Part shown: in pieces, positions 1 to 8,280 of the stretch
Layout: each line of letters opens with the position of its first letter
How positions within the stretch are numbered: the stretch's first letter is position 1
NCBI GenBank assembly: GCA_013530545.1
Contig: SPVA01000103.1
Span: 1 to 64,000, forward strand
From: Acinetobacter lwoffii
GTDB lineage: Bacteria; Pseudomonadota; Gammaproteobacteria; Pseudomonadales; Moraxellaceae
DNA length: 64,000 bases
Direction: 5' to 3'
Position numbers and translations under genes: made by a program
The notes under the pieces: generated by a model
What the model was told of the DNA's origin: nothing
The model's input: only the letters and a program-made list of their open reading frames with translations
The model's database searches: none

Positions 1-44
1 CGTCTACGACGCTGAACAGATGTAATAACTTCAATACGTTCCAT
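1..44 (-). CDS. IS3-type transposase OrfA, N-terminal 14 residues only
   Basis: The reverse strand starts an ATG at 44 after a good ribosome site (aaggag, spacing about 8) and reads MERIEVITSVQRRR before leaving the window. This start resembles OrfA proteins of IS3-family elements (IS2/IS51-like groups), which bind the element ends through a helix-turn-helix further downstream. Only the start is visible, so the family call rests on the short N-terminus plus the element end at about 117. The rest of the element lies to the left. Confidence 0.5.
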   Translation of the reverse strand, partial: MERIEVITSVQRRR

Positions 45-117
45 AAGACACTCCTTAACTCTAGTTCTATGCCTAGGTCTTAATTTTGAGTGTCCGTTTT
101 AATTGGGGGTTAATACA
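1..117 (-). mobile_element. End of an IS3-type insertion sequence (partial)
   Basis: On the minus strand the DNA from 117 inward begins TG, then a C-run and ...ggacact, the style of IS3-family terminal repeats, followed by a short leader and the OrfA start at 44. The IS481-type homology of the neighbouring transposase remnant stops exactly here (codon 177 of that ORF ends at 118), so 117/118 is a good insertion junction. The other end and the target duplication are outside the window. Confidence 0.5.
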
Positions 118-648
118 CTTACTGGCTTTAGTATGCAATTCAGTGAACGCGAACTTGGAAGTGCGATCAATGGCAACGAAGAGATAAAGCTTACCCTGTA
201 CTGTTCGCATCTCAGCGATGTCGATATGAAAGTAACCAATAGGGTAGCTCTTGAAGCGCTTCCTGACAGGGCGATCACCTTGTACCTCAGGCAGTCGTGA
301 AATACCATGCCGCTGCAAGCAGCGGTGTAACGACGAGCGTGTCAGATAAGGAATACTGGGCTGCAATGCATAAAGGCAATCGTCTAGCGGCAACAAAGTA
401 CGTTTTCGAAAAGCAACAATTGCCGCCTCATCTTCAGGCGATAACACGCTTGAGCGAGGATTCTTAGGCCCGGTTGTAAGATCATCTACTGAAGTACGTT
501 TCTTCCATTTTGCGACGGTCTTTTGATTGATACCGTAACGCTTGGCTAGCGTTCTTAAGCTCTCTTGACTTTTTTGTTTTGCTCGATGCACTGCCTGTGT
601 CGTTGTGGCGCTGCTGTGTAGAACTTGTCCCATAGTGCTTCCTTCCAT
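73..648 (-). pseudogene. IS481-family transposase, C-terminally truncated by another IS
   Basis: The 191-codon frame keeps the N-terminal helix-turn-helix (about residues 30-50, AKRYGINQKTVAKWKK) and the start of the DDE catalytic domain (YFHIDIAE, first Asp near residue 143). Intact relatives are usually over 300 residues. Family-like sequence ends at about residue 176; the last 15 residues are encoded by the invading IS3-type end. The second and third catalytic acids are missing, so it cannot be an active transposase. The start at 648 or the in-frame ATG at 633 (MGQVLH) are both possible; the second matches family starts better. Confidence 0.75.
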
Positions 649-689
649 TTATCTGAGAATATTGCACCATTAAAATCTGGGACTAAACA
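118..689 (-). mobile_element. IS481-type element remnant
   Basis: The remnant runs from the inner junction at 118 to a probable terminal repeat at about 689: on the minus strand it begins TGTTTAGTCCC, a TG-start end typical of IS481 elements. It holds only the 5' two-thirds of the transposase gene; the other end has been lost or displaced by the IS3-type insertion. Confidence 0.5.
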
Positions 690-724
690 CCTAAATAGCT
701 GCAATTGTGGTAGCGGTTCATATA

Positions 725-1033
725 TTAGAGTTCTTTTATAAATTGTATTAGTTCAGCCTTGATCAGCCAATCTTCGACATGACCTACAATTCTTGAGGCT
801 GTTGGCTCTGAAACTCCGTAACTCGTAGTAACGTGAAATAAGGTTCGGTATTCTCGCCAATAGCTTAGACAGAGCAGAATCTGATCCTTAATACTTAACT
901 TGGGCGGTCTGCCTTGAGTTAAAACATGTTTCTTCAATTGATCAACCATTAAATAAAAAGTTGACCATGATATGCCTGTATATCGCTTAAACTGTGTTTC
1001 TGAAAACTTTTTGAATCGATGTGTTTCATTCAT
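725..1033 (-). pseudogene. IS5-family (ISL2-like) transposase OrfA, orphaned
   Basis: This 102-residue product resembles the first ORF of ISL2-group IS5 elements, which carry a helix-turn-helix domain (LSIKDQILLCLSYWREYRT, then VSEPTASRIV) and are normally joined to a DDE-encoding second ORF by frameshifting. No second ORF follows: the frame ends at 725 and the IS481-type remnant begins 36 bp further on. It is most likely a decayed fragment. No terminal repeats could be identified upstream of 1033. Confidence 0.6.
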
Positions 1034-1648
1034 AAATTAGGCACGAATGCCAAGAAAATTAGAGGACGAATATTAAGCAAAATAGTGTTCAATTTTTATT
1101 TATGAAAGAAGATTATTGTATATTAACATATTGTTTTTTTAGTTAATTTATATTAATTATTGCTTTTTAGAAAGTTTTTCATAGCTAAGAAAAGTCTTGA
1201 TGTATGAAAAAGAAAGCAAAAGTTTCGACAAAATCACACATTTCTTAAATAAAGTTGCATAATTTACAACTATTTGTAAAGTTCGTAACTTTGTTTTATT
1301 TTTTTGTAAATTAAGGTAAATTATAAAAAAATAATAAAATTAGTGGTTTAATTGTTTTTTATAAAATTTAAAGATTATTTTATTCTTTTTATTTGACATA
1401 GTTAGAAACATTTTTAAATTGTATCAATTTATTTTTTGTCTTAACCTTTTATAAGTATAGGATTAAATTTTTTAAAACAAATAAAAAACCAAAAATAGAG
1501 AATAGTATTGTGAATAATAAACTTTTGCATATTTTTAGCTCAAAGATAATAAGATAAGTTAACGGTTACTTAACTTTACTCATAATAATAAGAGTTACAG
1601 CGTAATCGTTGAAATAACTACATATACATATTCTTTTATTAAAAAGAA
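1034..1648. other. Very AT-rich region upstream of the pilus operon
   Basis: These 615 bases have no credible gene and long A/T runs. They separate the broken insertion sequences from the pilus operon and must contain its promoter. A TTGACA at 1393-1398 lacks a convincing -10 at the usual spacing, so no promoter is assigned. Such DNA is a typical target of H-NS-like silencers, which is an inference here. Confidence 0.4.
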
Positions 1649-1660
1649 ATGGAGAAAATC

Positions 1661-2194
1661 ATGAACAAAATTACACAATCGGCATTAGCGGCATTAGTTC
1701 TTGGTGCTTGTTCTACGGCATCTTTTGCAGAAGATGAAGCAGCTCGAGGTGGTTATCATCCTCCTAAACCACCCATTGACTGGAGTAAATGTAATACTTT
1801 AGGCTGTGAAAAAGAAATTCCAATTTCACTTAAAATTAATAAGAAATGTGTTTTAACTGGTGGAAATGCAATAGTATTATCTGCTGCTGGTGGAACCCAA
1901 ACTACAAATTATTCAATTACAACAAATACCCCTTATGTTCTGAATTTACAAACTGCAAATGCCGGTGCTAATAATACTACGTTTGTTAGACATGAAACAG
2001 ATGCATCTGAAACAATTGCTACAACAATTGTGACGACTAAACAAGGTGCTGCAGGTGCTGTTCCATTTGGTAATTCAAATCATGCTGGTCAAGCAGTTGA
2101 TAATTATACACTTGCAGTTACCAATACTGCAGTTGATGCTACACAGTTAGCAGGTAATTATACCGATCGCTATCTAATTAAAGCTTACTACTAA
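1661..2194 (+). CDS. Secreted pilin-like subunit of a chaperone-usher pilus
   Basis: The product has a signal peptide (MNKITQSALAALVLG...ASFA, cleavage probably before ED), then a Thr/Asn/Ala-rich beta-type sequence with Cys residues near the mature N-terminus and a C-terminal NYTDRYLIKAYY segment that could be the last strand. I start it at 1661 rather than the upstream in-frame ATG at 1649 because the latter's codons contain the ribosome site (ggag). It is first in an operon followed by chaperone, usher and an SCPU-domain protein, which is the main reason to call it the shaft pilin. The sequence is not closely like CsuA/B, so the class is inferred from context. Confidence 0.6.
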   Translation: MNKITQSALAALVLGACSTASFAEDEAARGGYHPPKPPIDWSKCNTLGCEKEIPISLKINKKCVLTGGNAIVLSAAGGTQTTNYSITTNTPYVLNLQTANAGANNTTFVRHETDASETIATTIVTTKQGAAGAVPFGNSNHAGQAVDNYTLAVTNTAVDATQLAGNYTDRYLIKAYY

Positions 2195-2270
2195 TTTATT
2201 TAATCAACCTAACCTGATATTTATGTCGGGTTAGGTTGCCTCATTATACTTTTAAATGGAAAATTATAAT

Positions 2271-2975
2271 ATGAGAAAAACAACTATATTATTTTTTTTA
2301 TCTTTTTTTTATTTTTCTGGCGGGAAGGCTGATGTTGCAATTGATCCAGTACAAATGTATATATTTAATGATAAAAAACAAAAAACAACAACACTTACTT
2401 TAGAGTCTATAAATGAAGTAGAAAAAAAGATATTTGAGGTGAAAGCATTTAAATGGGATCAAAATGATAAAGGTGAAGATGTGTTGGAGAAGGATGATAC
2501 TCTTATAATTAATCCAAGAAATTTTATTTTAAAACCTAATGGGAAACAAGTTATACGTGTTGGTTTTAATCGTCCAATAGTATCTGTATTGGATGGTCGG
2601 GAAGAGGGTGCCTGGCGCATTGTAATTGAGGAATTACCTCAACCTGTAAAAGAATCATCTATTACTTTCTTGATGAATTTTAACCTGCCATTATTTATTG
2701 GAAAGCAAGATAACTTAAAATTAAATTTTAATATTGAGAATGATAAGCTTATAGTTAAAAATAAAGCAGAATCTCATATTCAAATTTCAAAGTTACAAAT
2801 TTTAGATTCTAATAAGAAAGAAGTTTTTACTAGTAATAATATGAAATATGTACTTAAAGATAAGAGTATTTTTTATGAGTTGGAAGGGGTTAAAATAAAT
2901 AATCCTCGTAATTATTTTGTTAAAGTAATGACAGATAAGTCGCATGAGGAAATAGAGTTAAAGCTTATGGATTAA
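2271..2975 (+). CDS. Periplasmic pilus chaperone (FimC/CsuC-like)
   Basis: The protein has an N-terminal hydrophobic signal (ILFFLSFFYFSGGKA) and a two-domain immunoglobulin-like chaperone pattern: DVAIDPVQMYIF at the mature start, a VKAFKWDQ strand, then INPRNFILKPNGKQVIRVGF, the family's subunit-binding strand with conserved basic residues. It would bind pilins in the periplasm and pass them to the usher. The start at 2271 is preferred over the upstream ATG at 2256, which has no ribosome site. It lies 76 bases after the pilin and 22 before the usher. Base use is very AT-rich, unlike the housekeeping genes downstream. Confidence 0.85.
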   Translation: MRKTTILFFLSFFYFSGGKADVAIDPVQMYIFNDKKQKTTTLTLESINEVEKKIFEVKAFKWDQNDKGEDVLEKDDTLIINPRNFILKPNGKQVIRVGFNRPIVSVLDGREEGAWRIVIEELPQPVKESSITFLMNFNLPLFIGKQDNLKLNFNIENDKLIVKNKAESHIQISKLQILDSNKKEVFTSNNMKYVLKDKSIFYELEGVKINNPRNYFVKVMTDKSHEEIELKLMD

Positions 2976-2997
2976 AATTATAATTAAGGATTATATT

Positions 2998-5331
2998 ATG
3001 CAGTTAAATAGAAAAATAATTATTCTAGTTAATATTTTATTCTTATGTAATGCTAATGCTAACCAGAATCCTGATGAATTTTTTGCTAATCTTTGGATAA
3101 ATGAGCTTGATCATAATATAGATATTATTTTAATAAAAAGTGATGATAATTTTTACATAGAGTGCAATATATTGTCGGAACGAGATATTGATATATCTAA
3201 ATTATCAAAAATGGCTTCTCGGGATGAGTTTTGTCTTATTTCGGACCGGAATATTCAATCTAATTTCGATGCCTCTAAGCAAACAATTAATCTCACCATA
3301 CCTACCCAACTGTTTAAATCAAGTACACAGATCTCCCAGTTGCAGACTATGCCAGAGAGAGCCAGTTTTGGAGGTTTCGTAAATTATGATTTTACCTATT
3401 TAAATTCAAAAATAGACAGAGAAACGAATTCTTTATATAACGGCCTGACAGATCTGGGTGTCTTTAAAGACTATTGGATTTTTAAGAACTCAATAGCATA
3501 TTATAATCATCCTTTGAATGAGTATTTTACTCGACTCAGTACTAGTATTGAGTTTGAATTTCCTAAAAGTATGACTCAGCTTACTTTAGGAGATACAACT
3601 ACAGTATATAATCCATTAATTAATTCTTTACGTTTTGCCGGTTTAAACTGGGGAACTAATTTTACTGAGCGACCAAATTTTATTTATTGGAATACTCCAA
3701 TCTTACAGGGAAGTGCGCGTGTTCCTTCTACAGTTGATTTGTATATTAATGGGGTAAGTATATATAGCCAAAGAGTCAGTCCTGGTGATTTCAATCTTCA
3801 AACTGGTGCACAAATTCAACAGGCAGGAAATGCACAAATTATTGTTGAAGATGTGTTAGGGAATAGGAGTGTACAAAGTTTTCCTATTCTGGTGACGAAT
3901 CGGCTATTAAGATCTGATCTTAGTGAATATAATGTTTCATTAGGAAAGTTGCGTTATAACTATAATATAGAAAGTAATGACTATCGTAATTTTTTCTCTA
4001 ACCTTTATTATCGTTATGGGGTATCTAATTGGACAACACTTGGTTCTAATTTTTCTTATAGCGAAGACTTGCAAAATTTAGGCTTTCTATGGACTCAAGC
4101 TATTAGTCATTATTTGGTTTTGGATAGTGTAGTTCAAGCTTCACACGATGAACTTAATAATTTTAATTATTCATATGGATTATCTGCTGCAAAGGATTTC
4201 GGAAGAGTTTCACTTGGTGCAAGTGCGAAATATACAGAAAGAGATTTTAAATATTTAGGTGATGACCTGGATAATTTTTATAGTTATCCTAAGTATGAAT
4301 ATTTAATTTATGGGGGAATGAGCAATATTCCTCTCTTGCATAATATTTATTTGAATTATGCTGCCCAGAGTTTTCATCAGCAAGAAATACGCGTGGAAGA
4401 TGAGATTCCTTCATTTTTTCAAAATGATCGTAAAACTTTAAATTTAGGGTTTAATCGTCGGCTAGGTAGGAAGGGAAGCCTAGGTTTGAGTTATTTTAGC
4501 TCATTTGGTAATGATCGGGATTCTGGAGTTGTCTTATCACTTAGCTATAGTTTTGATGATGATAAAGCAGTTTATTTTAGTCATTCAACAGATGAAAGAA
4601 CTAAATTGCAATTTGTAAAAAGTAATCCTAATCAGGTTGGATTTGACTATGAAACAGGTGTAAATAGACTCGAAGATGAAACACTATATAATTTCAATGG
4701 GCGATTGAAAACAGATGTTGGGGATTTAGGTTTTTATCATATAGAGGGAGATAATGAGTCTGAATCACAATTAAACTATCGTGGTGCGGTTGTTTTTCTT
4801 AATAATAAATTCAATTTTACCAAGTTGGTTGATAATGCATTTTCTGTTGTTAGTGTGGGAGATTATCAGGATGTCGATGTTTTAAGGTCTTTATCTGTAG
4901 TAGATAAAACGAATAAGAAAGGCTATACCTTTGTTCATGATATTATTCCTTATGTAAATTATGATATTGGTTTTGATCAGAATCAATTACCAGTCGAAGA
5001 TAAGATTCCTTATGCAACCAAGAGGCTTACTGCTTTAGATCAGCGGGGGTATATTATTAATTTCCCTATATATAATACAAAACAGGTCACGATTTTGCCT
5101 GTAGATAGTAATAATCATAAATTCACAGCTGGTTCAGAGTTATATATCGATAATGATGGTGGGGAGGTTTATCCTATCTCATCGAACGGTACGGTCACTC
5201 TATATGGGCTTATTCCAAATACTTACAATATTAAAATCATCAGTACCGAATCTAAAACTTGCTTTGCACAATTGACGGTTACAGAAAATCAAAAAGAAGA
5301 AAGCGGACTATCTACGCTTATCTGTAAATAA
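2998..5331 (+). CDS. Outer-membrane pilus usher (FimD/CsuD-like)
   Basis: This 777-residue protein fits an usher: signal peptide (IIILVNILFLCNANA), an N-terminal periplasmic domain, a long beta-barrel rich in alternating aromatic strands with the plug region (VPSTVDLYINGVSIYSQRVSPGDFNLQ, split here by description), and a C-terminal domain with paired Cys (TCFAQLTV...STLICK). Ushers form the secretion pore for chaperone-delivered subunits. It is slightly shorter than Csu-type ushers of about 830 residues. A ribosome site (aagga) precedes the ATG. Its low GC matches the rest of this operon. Confidence 0.9.
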   Translation: MQLNRKIIILVNILFLCNANANQNPDEFFANLWINELDHNIDIILIKSDDNFYIECNILSERDIDISKLSKMASRDEFCLISDRNIQSNFDASKQTINLTIPTQLFKSSTQISQLQTMPERASFGGFVNYDFTYLNSKIDRETNSLYNGLTDLGVFKDYWIFKNSIAYYNHPLNEYFTRLSTSIEFEFPKSMTQLTLGDTTTVYNPLINSLRFAGLNWGTNFTERPNFIYWNTPILQGSARVPSTVDLYINGVSIYSQRVSPGDFNLQTGAQIQQAGNAQIIVEDVLGNRSVQSFPILVTNRLLRSDLSEYNVSLGKLRYNYNIESNDYRNFFSNLYYRYGVSNWTTLGSNFSYSEDLQNLGFLWTQAISHYLVLDSVVQASHDELNNFNYSYGLSAAKDFGRVSLGASAKYTERDFKYLGDDLDNFYSYPKYEYLIYGGMSNIPLLHNIYLNYAAQSFHQQEIRVEDEIPSFFQNDRKTLNLGFNRRLGRKGSLGLSYFSSFGNDRDSGVVLSLSYSFDDDKAVYFSHSTDERTKLQFVKSNPNQVGFDYETGVNRLEDETLYNFNGRLKTDVGDLGFYHIEGDNESESQLNYRGAVVFLNNKFNFTKLVDNAFSVVSVGDYQDVDVLRSLSVVDKTNKKGYTFVHDIIPYVNYDIGFDQNQLPVEDKIPYATKRLTALDQRGYIINFPIYNTKQVTILPVDSNNHKFTAGSELYIDNDGGEVYPISSNGTVTLYGLIPNTYNIKIISTESKTCFAQLTVTENQKEESGLSTLICK

Positions 5332-5344
5332 AGGATGAAAAATA

Positions 5345-5761
5345 ATGAAACTTAAATTTACTGTACTTGTGTTCTCTCTATTATTAACCAGTCTAAGTCA
5401 TGCCCAACGTTGTCAGATTGATCGATCGACAGCATCAGAACTCAAATTGAACTCCTCTTATCTGAGCCAAGCTGCGACTTCTTTTATCGTAAGGTGTGAT
5501 AGTAGTTATGCTATTCAATTTAATTCTAGAAACTTAACCAGCACTAATGGCAGTAGTTATTTGGTTAATGAGCACAATCATAAAATAAGAACACAAATGT
5601 ATATTTCTGGGGCGACCTCATCCCGTTGGAATATGCCGATATCCCAACCGGCAACTAGCCTAAGTAAATTTATTGTATTGGTACAACTAGCTGAACAACC
5701 TTCTGCTTTGACCCCAGCTGGAGTTTATAAAGACAGTTTATATGTGGATCTTATCTACTGA
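5345..5761 (+). CDS. SCPU (spore coat U) domain protein, probable pilus tip subunit
   Basis: The protein has a clear signal peptide (MKLKFTVLVFSLLLTSLSHA) and one SCPU-type domain: Cys pair (QRCQIDR, FIVRCDSSYAIQF), a TQMYISG core and a C-terminal VYKDSLYVDLIY strand typical of archaic (sigma) pilins and CsuE-like tips. At 138 residues it holds only one domain, whereas CsuE-type adhesins have two. It is the last gene of the operon, 13 bases after the usher. I infer a tip or minor subunit role from this order. Confidence 0.75.
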   Translation: MKLKFTVLVFSLLLTSLSHAQRCQIDRSTASELKLNSSYLSQAATSFIVRCDSSYAIQFNSRNLTSTNGSSYLVNEHNHKIRTQMYISGATSSRWNMPISQPATSLSKFIVLVQLAEQPSALTPAGVYKDSLYVDLIY

Positions 5762-6029
5762 ATTCTTTTAGTTGGCTCTTAAAAGAGAATTGGATTTTGG
5801 TCTATTTAAGTCCTTTAACCAGATTTTGAAGCTTTCTGACTGGATTTTTTAGGCATGAGCTATGGTTATGAATAGGTGAGTTAATTTACTCTTAATTGTT
5901 AGTCAAGTTAATTAGATATCTCTATAAGTACATCAACTTCCGAATAAAATGAGAGAAGGGGGTAATATCATTAAAATGCAATAAATAAGCATTAGACTTT
6001 AGCTTAAAATATAATCACATAGGTGTGAT

Positions 6030-7310
6030 ATGGAACAGCCCTGCACCTCAGCGTTATCGAAAAAAATGTCTGCACTTCAAAATATTAGCTTTGACTTAAA
6101 ACAGTTGCGACAGCAAAAAACAAAAATGACCCTGCCTTTGGAAGAGTTGACTCGTCCTCGTCTCAAAATAGCCATTGTGACTGAAACCTGGTCTCCTGAA
6201 ATCAATGGGGTTGCCCATGCTTTATTGCAACTGTGTAAAGGATTACAAAAACAGGGGCATAAGATTTTATTAATTCGTCCGGAACAACGACAAGCCTATA
6301 ACGATTTTAAGCCGCATAGCGAATGTCTAGTTAAAGCGCATTGCATTCCTAAATATAGTAATTTGCAGTTTGGTAGGCCGCAATTTTTAAAAATCCATCA
6401 AGCTGTTGAAACTTTTACACCCGATATTATCCATGTCGTGACCGAAGGTCCTTTGGGTCTGGTAGCTCAACAGCTTGCAAAATTCCATAAAATTCCGGTT
6501 TCTAGCGGTTTTCACTCGTCATTTCAGGAATTTAGTCGATTTTTTGATTTGGCTTTTTTACTGAAGCCAATTCAAGGCTATTTAAAGTGGTTTCATAATA
6601 ATACTGATTTGACCTGTGTTCCGAGTCGAGGCACGGCTCAAGCCTTAAATCAGTTTGGTGTGACTTGTCCCTTGGCAGTTGTGGGCAGAGGCGTCGATCC
6701 AGATACATTTTCACCAAAGTGGCGATCACCAGATTTGCGCTATGCTTGGGGAGTTTCAAACGAGACCCGGGTGATGTTGTATGTCGGACGGCTTTCCCCT
6801 GAAAAGGAAATTGACGTGCTGATCAAAACCTATTTTGTGCTGCGCCAAGTTCGTCAGCAAGATATACGTTTGGTGGTGGTTGGAGATGGGCCGGATCGCA
6901 CTCGACTGCAACAACTGAATCAGGATGGCAGTATTGTTTTTACCGGTAGCTTGACAGGAGAAAAACTGTCAGCGGCGTATGCCAGTGCAGATGTCTTCTG
7001 TTTTGCCAGTCAGGTTGAAACCTTTGGAAATGTGGTATTGGAAGCGATGGCCAGTGGCTTGCCAGTGATTGCTTATGATTATGCTTGTGCAAACTTGCAT
7101 GTGCAGCATGGTGAAACGGGATGGTTGAGTAGACTTGGACATCAGCAGGGGTTGATCCAGCAGATGCTCGGATTGCCTGATCAGCAAAAATTGCAGCAGA
7201 TGGGTGCGCAAGCACGTAAAAAAGCCGAAAAAGTAGGCTGGCAATATCCGGTCCGGCAATTTGAACAGGCACTGTATTCACTGATACAGCATCAGGAATA
7301 CAGGATATAA
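6030..7310 (+). CDS. GT4-family glycosyltransferase (MgtA/PimB-like)
   Basis: A retaining GT-B glycosyltransferase. The N-terminal domain begins after about 45 variable residues with IAIVTETWSPEINGVAHAL; the C-terminal domain has VMLYVGRLSPEKEID, VVVGDGPDR and the family Glu motif ETFGNVVLEAMASGLPV. Relatives transfer mannose, glucose or sulfoquinovose from nucleotide sugars to lipids at the cytoplasmic membrane. The next gene is a PAP2 phosphatase 20 bases downstream, which suggests lipid-linked glycan or glycolipid metabolism. The ATG at 6030 has a near ribosome site (aggtg); a later ATG at 6066 or 6126 is also possible because the first 40 residues look non-conserved. Confidence 0.85.
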   Translation: MEQPCTSALSKKMSALQNISFDLKQLRQQKTKMTLPLEELTRPRLKIAIVTETWSPEINGVAHALLQLCKGLQKQGHKILLIRPEQRQAYNDFKPHSECLVKAHCIPKYSNLQFGRPQFLKIHQAVETFTPDIIHVVTEGPLGLVAQQLAKFHKIPVSSGFHSSFQEFSRFFDLAFLLKPIQGYLKWFHNNTDLTCVPSRGTAQALNQFGVTCPLAVVGRGVDPDTFSPKWRSPDLRYAWGVSNETRVMLYVGRLSPEKEIDVLIKTYFVLRQVRQQDIRLVVVGDGPDRTRLQQLNQDGSIVFTGSLTGEKLSAAYASADVFCFASQVETFGNVVLEAMASGLPVIAYDYACANLHVQHGETGWLSRLGHQQGLIQQMLGLPDQQKLQQMGAQARKKAEKVGWQYPVRQFEQALYSLIQHQEYRI

Positions 7311-7330
7311 AACAAGAAAGGAGCACCAGT

Positions 7331-7882
7331 GTGAAACTCCAGAATGTAAAGATTAAATTTTTAGAAATCGATTTGAAAGGCTGTGTTTATCTGAATCATT
7401 TTTCGCATTCAGTCCGTATTGCCACTTTTTTTAAAATGATTAGCCGCTTAGGAAATGGTGCATTTTGGTATTTCATGCTGATACTGGTTTGGATCATGCA
7501 AGGCTTGATCTATACCGTGCAGATTGTTTATCTGATTTTGGGAAGTACTATAGGTACTATGATTTACAAGGTGCTTAAAATCAAAACTGTACGACCACGT
7601 CCTTATCAGGTACATCAAGTGATCCGTTTGGGTGAGCATCCACTGGATCATTTCAGTTTTCCTTCCGGGCATACCTTGCATGCCGTGATGGCAACCACCG
7701 TTTTAGGTTATGTCGCACCTTTATTACTGATGCTGATGTTGCCTTTTACGGTTCTGGTCGCAGTGTCCCGAATGGTGCTGGGATTGCATTATCCAAGTGA
7801 TGTGGCAGTTGGCGCAATTCTGGGTGGCATGATGGCAATTGCCATTGTCCTGACCGCGCCTTATCTGAATATTGTGCTGTAA
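7331..7882 (+). CDS. PAP2-superfamily membrane phosphatase
   Basis: The product carries the three PAP2 phosphatase motifs in order: KIKTVRPRP (about residues 83-91), PSGHT (about 111-115) and SRMVLGLHYPSD (about 145-156), between several hydrophobic helices. Enzymes of this kind dephosphorylate phosphatidate, phosphatidylglycerol phosphate or undecaprenyl diphosphate at the membrane. The start is a GTG with a good ribosome site (aaagga, spacing 8). It follows the GT4 gene closely and is likely co-transcribed. The exact substrate cannot be told from sequence. Confidence 0.85.
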   Translation: MKLQNVKIKFLEIDLKGCVYLNHFSHSVRIATFFKMISRLGNGAFWYFMLILVWIMQGLIYTVQIVYLILGSTIGTMIYKVLKIKTVRPRPYQVHQVIRLGEHPLDHFSFPSGHTLHAVMATTVLGYVAPLLLMLMLPFTVLVAVSRMVLGLHYPSDVAVGAILGGMMAIAIVLTAPYLNIVL

Positions 7883-7969
7883 AAATAAGTGAAAGCCGGA
7901 GCAAAGGCTCGCAGATTTTCACAGATTTGTTAAAGTACAGCATCAAAGCAATTATGGTGAGAAATAGAG

Positions 7970-8170
7970 ATGGGTTTACGTTGGACTGACACGCTCGATA
8001 TCGCGATTGAACTCTATGAAGCGCATCCAGATGTGGACCCGCAGTGGATTCGTTTTACTGATTTACATGCCTGGGTGTGTGCTTTGCCTGAGTTTGAAGA
8101 TGATCCAACCAAGTCGACTGAAGGTTTGCTTGAAGCCATTCAAATGGCATGGATTGACGAGGCACGCTAA
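7970..8170 (+). CDS. iscX: IscX/YfhJ Fe-S cluster assembly accessory protein
   Basis: This 66-residue acidic protein matches IscX from end to end: MGLRWTDTLDIAIELYE, the RFTDLHAWV helix and the DDP...LEAIQMAWIDEA tail. IscX binds IscS and iron and modulates Fe-S cluster assembly. Family length is about 66, so it is complete. It normally ends the isc operon in enterobacteria; here it sits alone between a PAP2 phosphatase and ndk. Confidence 0.93.
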   Translation: MGLRWTDTLDIAIELYEAHPDVDPQWIRFTDLHAWVCALPEFEDDPTKSTEGLLEAIQMAWIDEAR

Positions 8171-8218
8171 GGCCTCATCTTAAAAAAGCATTTTTTTACA
8201 GATGAAAAGCAGAAAAAT

Positions 8219-8242
8219 GCGCATTATCTCGGTATAATGCGC
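8219..8242 (+). promoter_or_regulatory. Inverted repeat over the probable ndk -10 box
   Basis: A perfect 9-bp inverted repeat (GCGCATTAT, 6-base spacer, ATAATGCGC) spans 8219-8242 and includes TATAAT at 8233-8238, about 40 bases before the ndk start. It could be the ndk promoter -10 with an overlapping operator. The -35 is weak, so this is a candidate only. Confidence 0.4.
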
Positions 8243-8280
8243 CAAATTTTCATGTCAACAATTGACTTAAGGAGCCTATC

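Noticed and set aside
1393-1398. TTGACA as a -35 box of the pilus operon
   Set aside because: No -10-like hexamer lies at 16-18 bases downstream, and such motifs arise by chance in AT-rich DNA.
1649-1660. Upstream ATG as the pilin start
   Set aside because: The codons from 1649 contain the ribosome site (ggag) for the ATG at 1661, so the later start is better.
1661-5761. The pilus operon as a canonical Csu operon
   Set aside because: Only four genes are present, the tip is single-domain and the first pilin is not clearly CsuA/B-like.
5762-5800. Terminator after the pilus operon
   Set aside because: The inverted repeat AATTCTTTT / AAAAGAGAATT is imperfect and not followed by a T-run.
6015-6028. 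TCACA-tagg-TGTGA as a CRP/Vfr site before the GT4 gene
   Set aside because: CRP sites have the order TGTGA-N6-TCACA; here the halves are reversed and the spacer is 4. It overlaps the ribosome site and may be chance.
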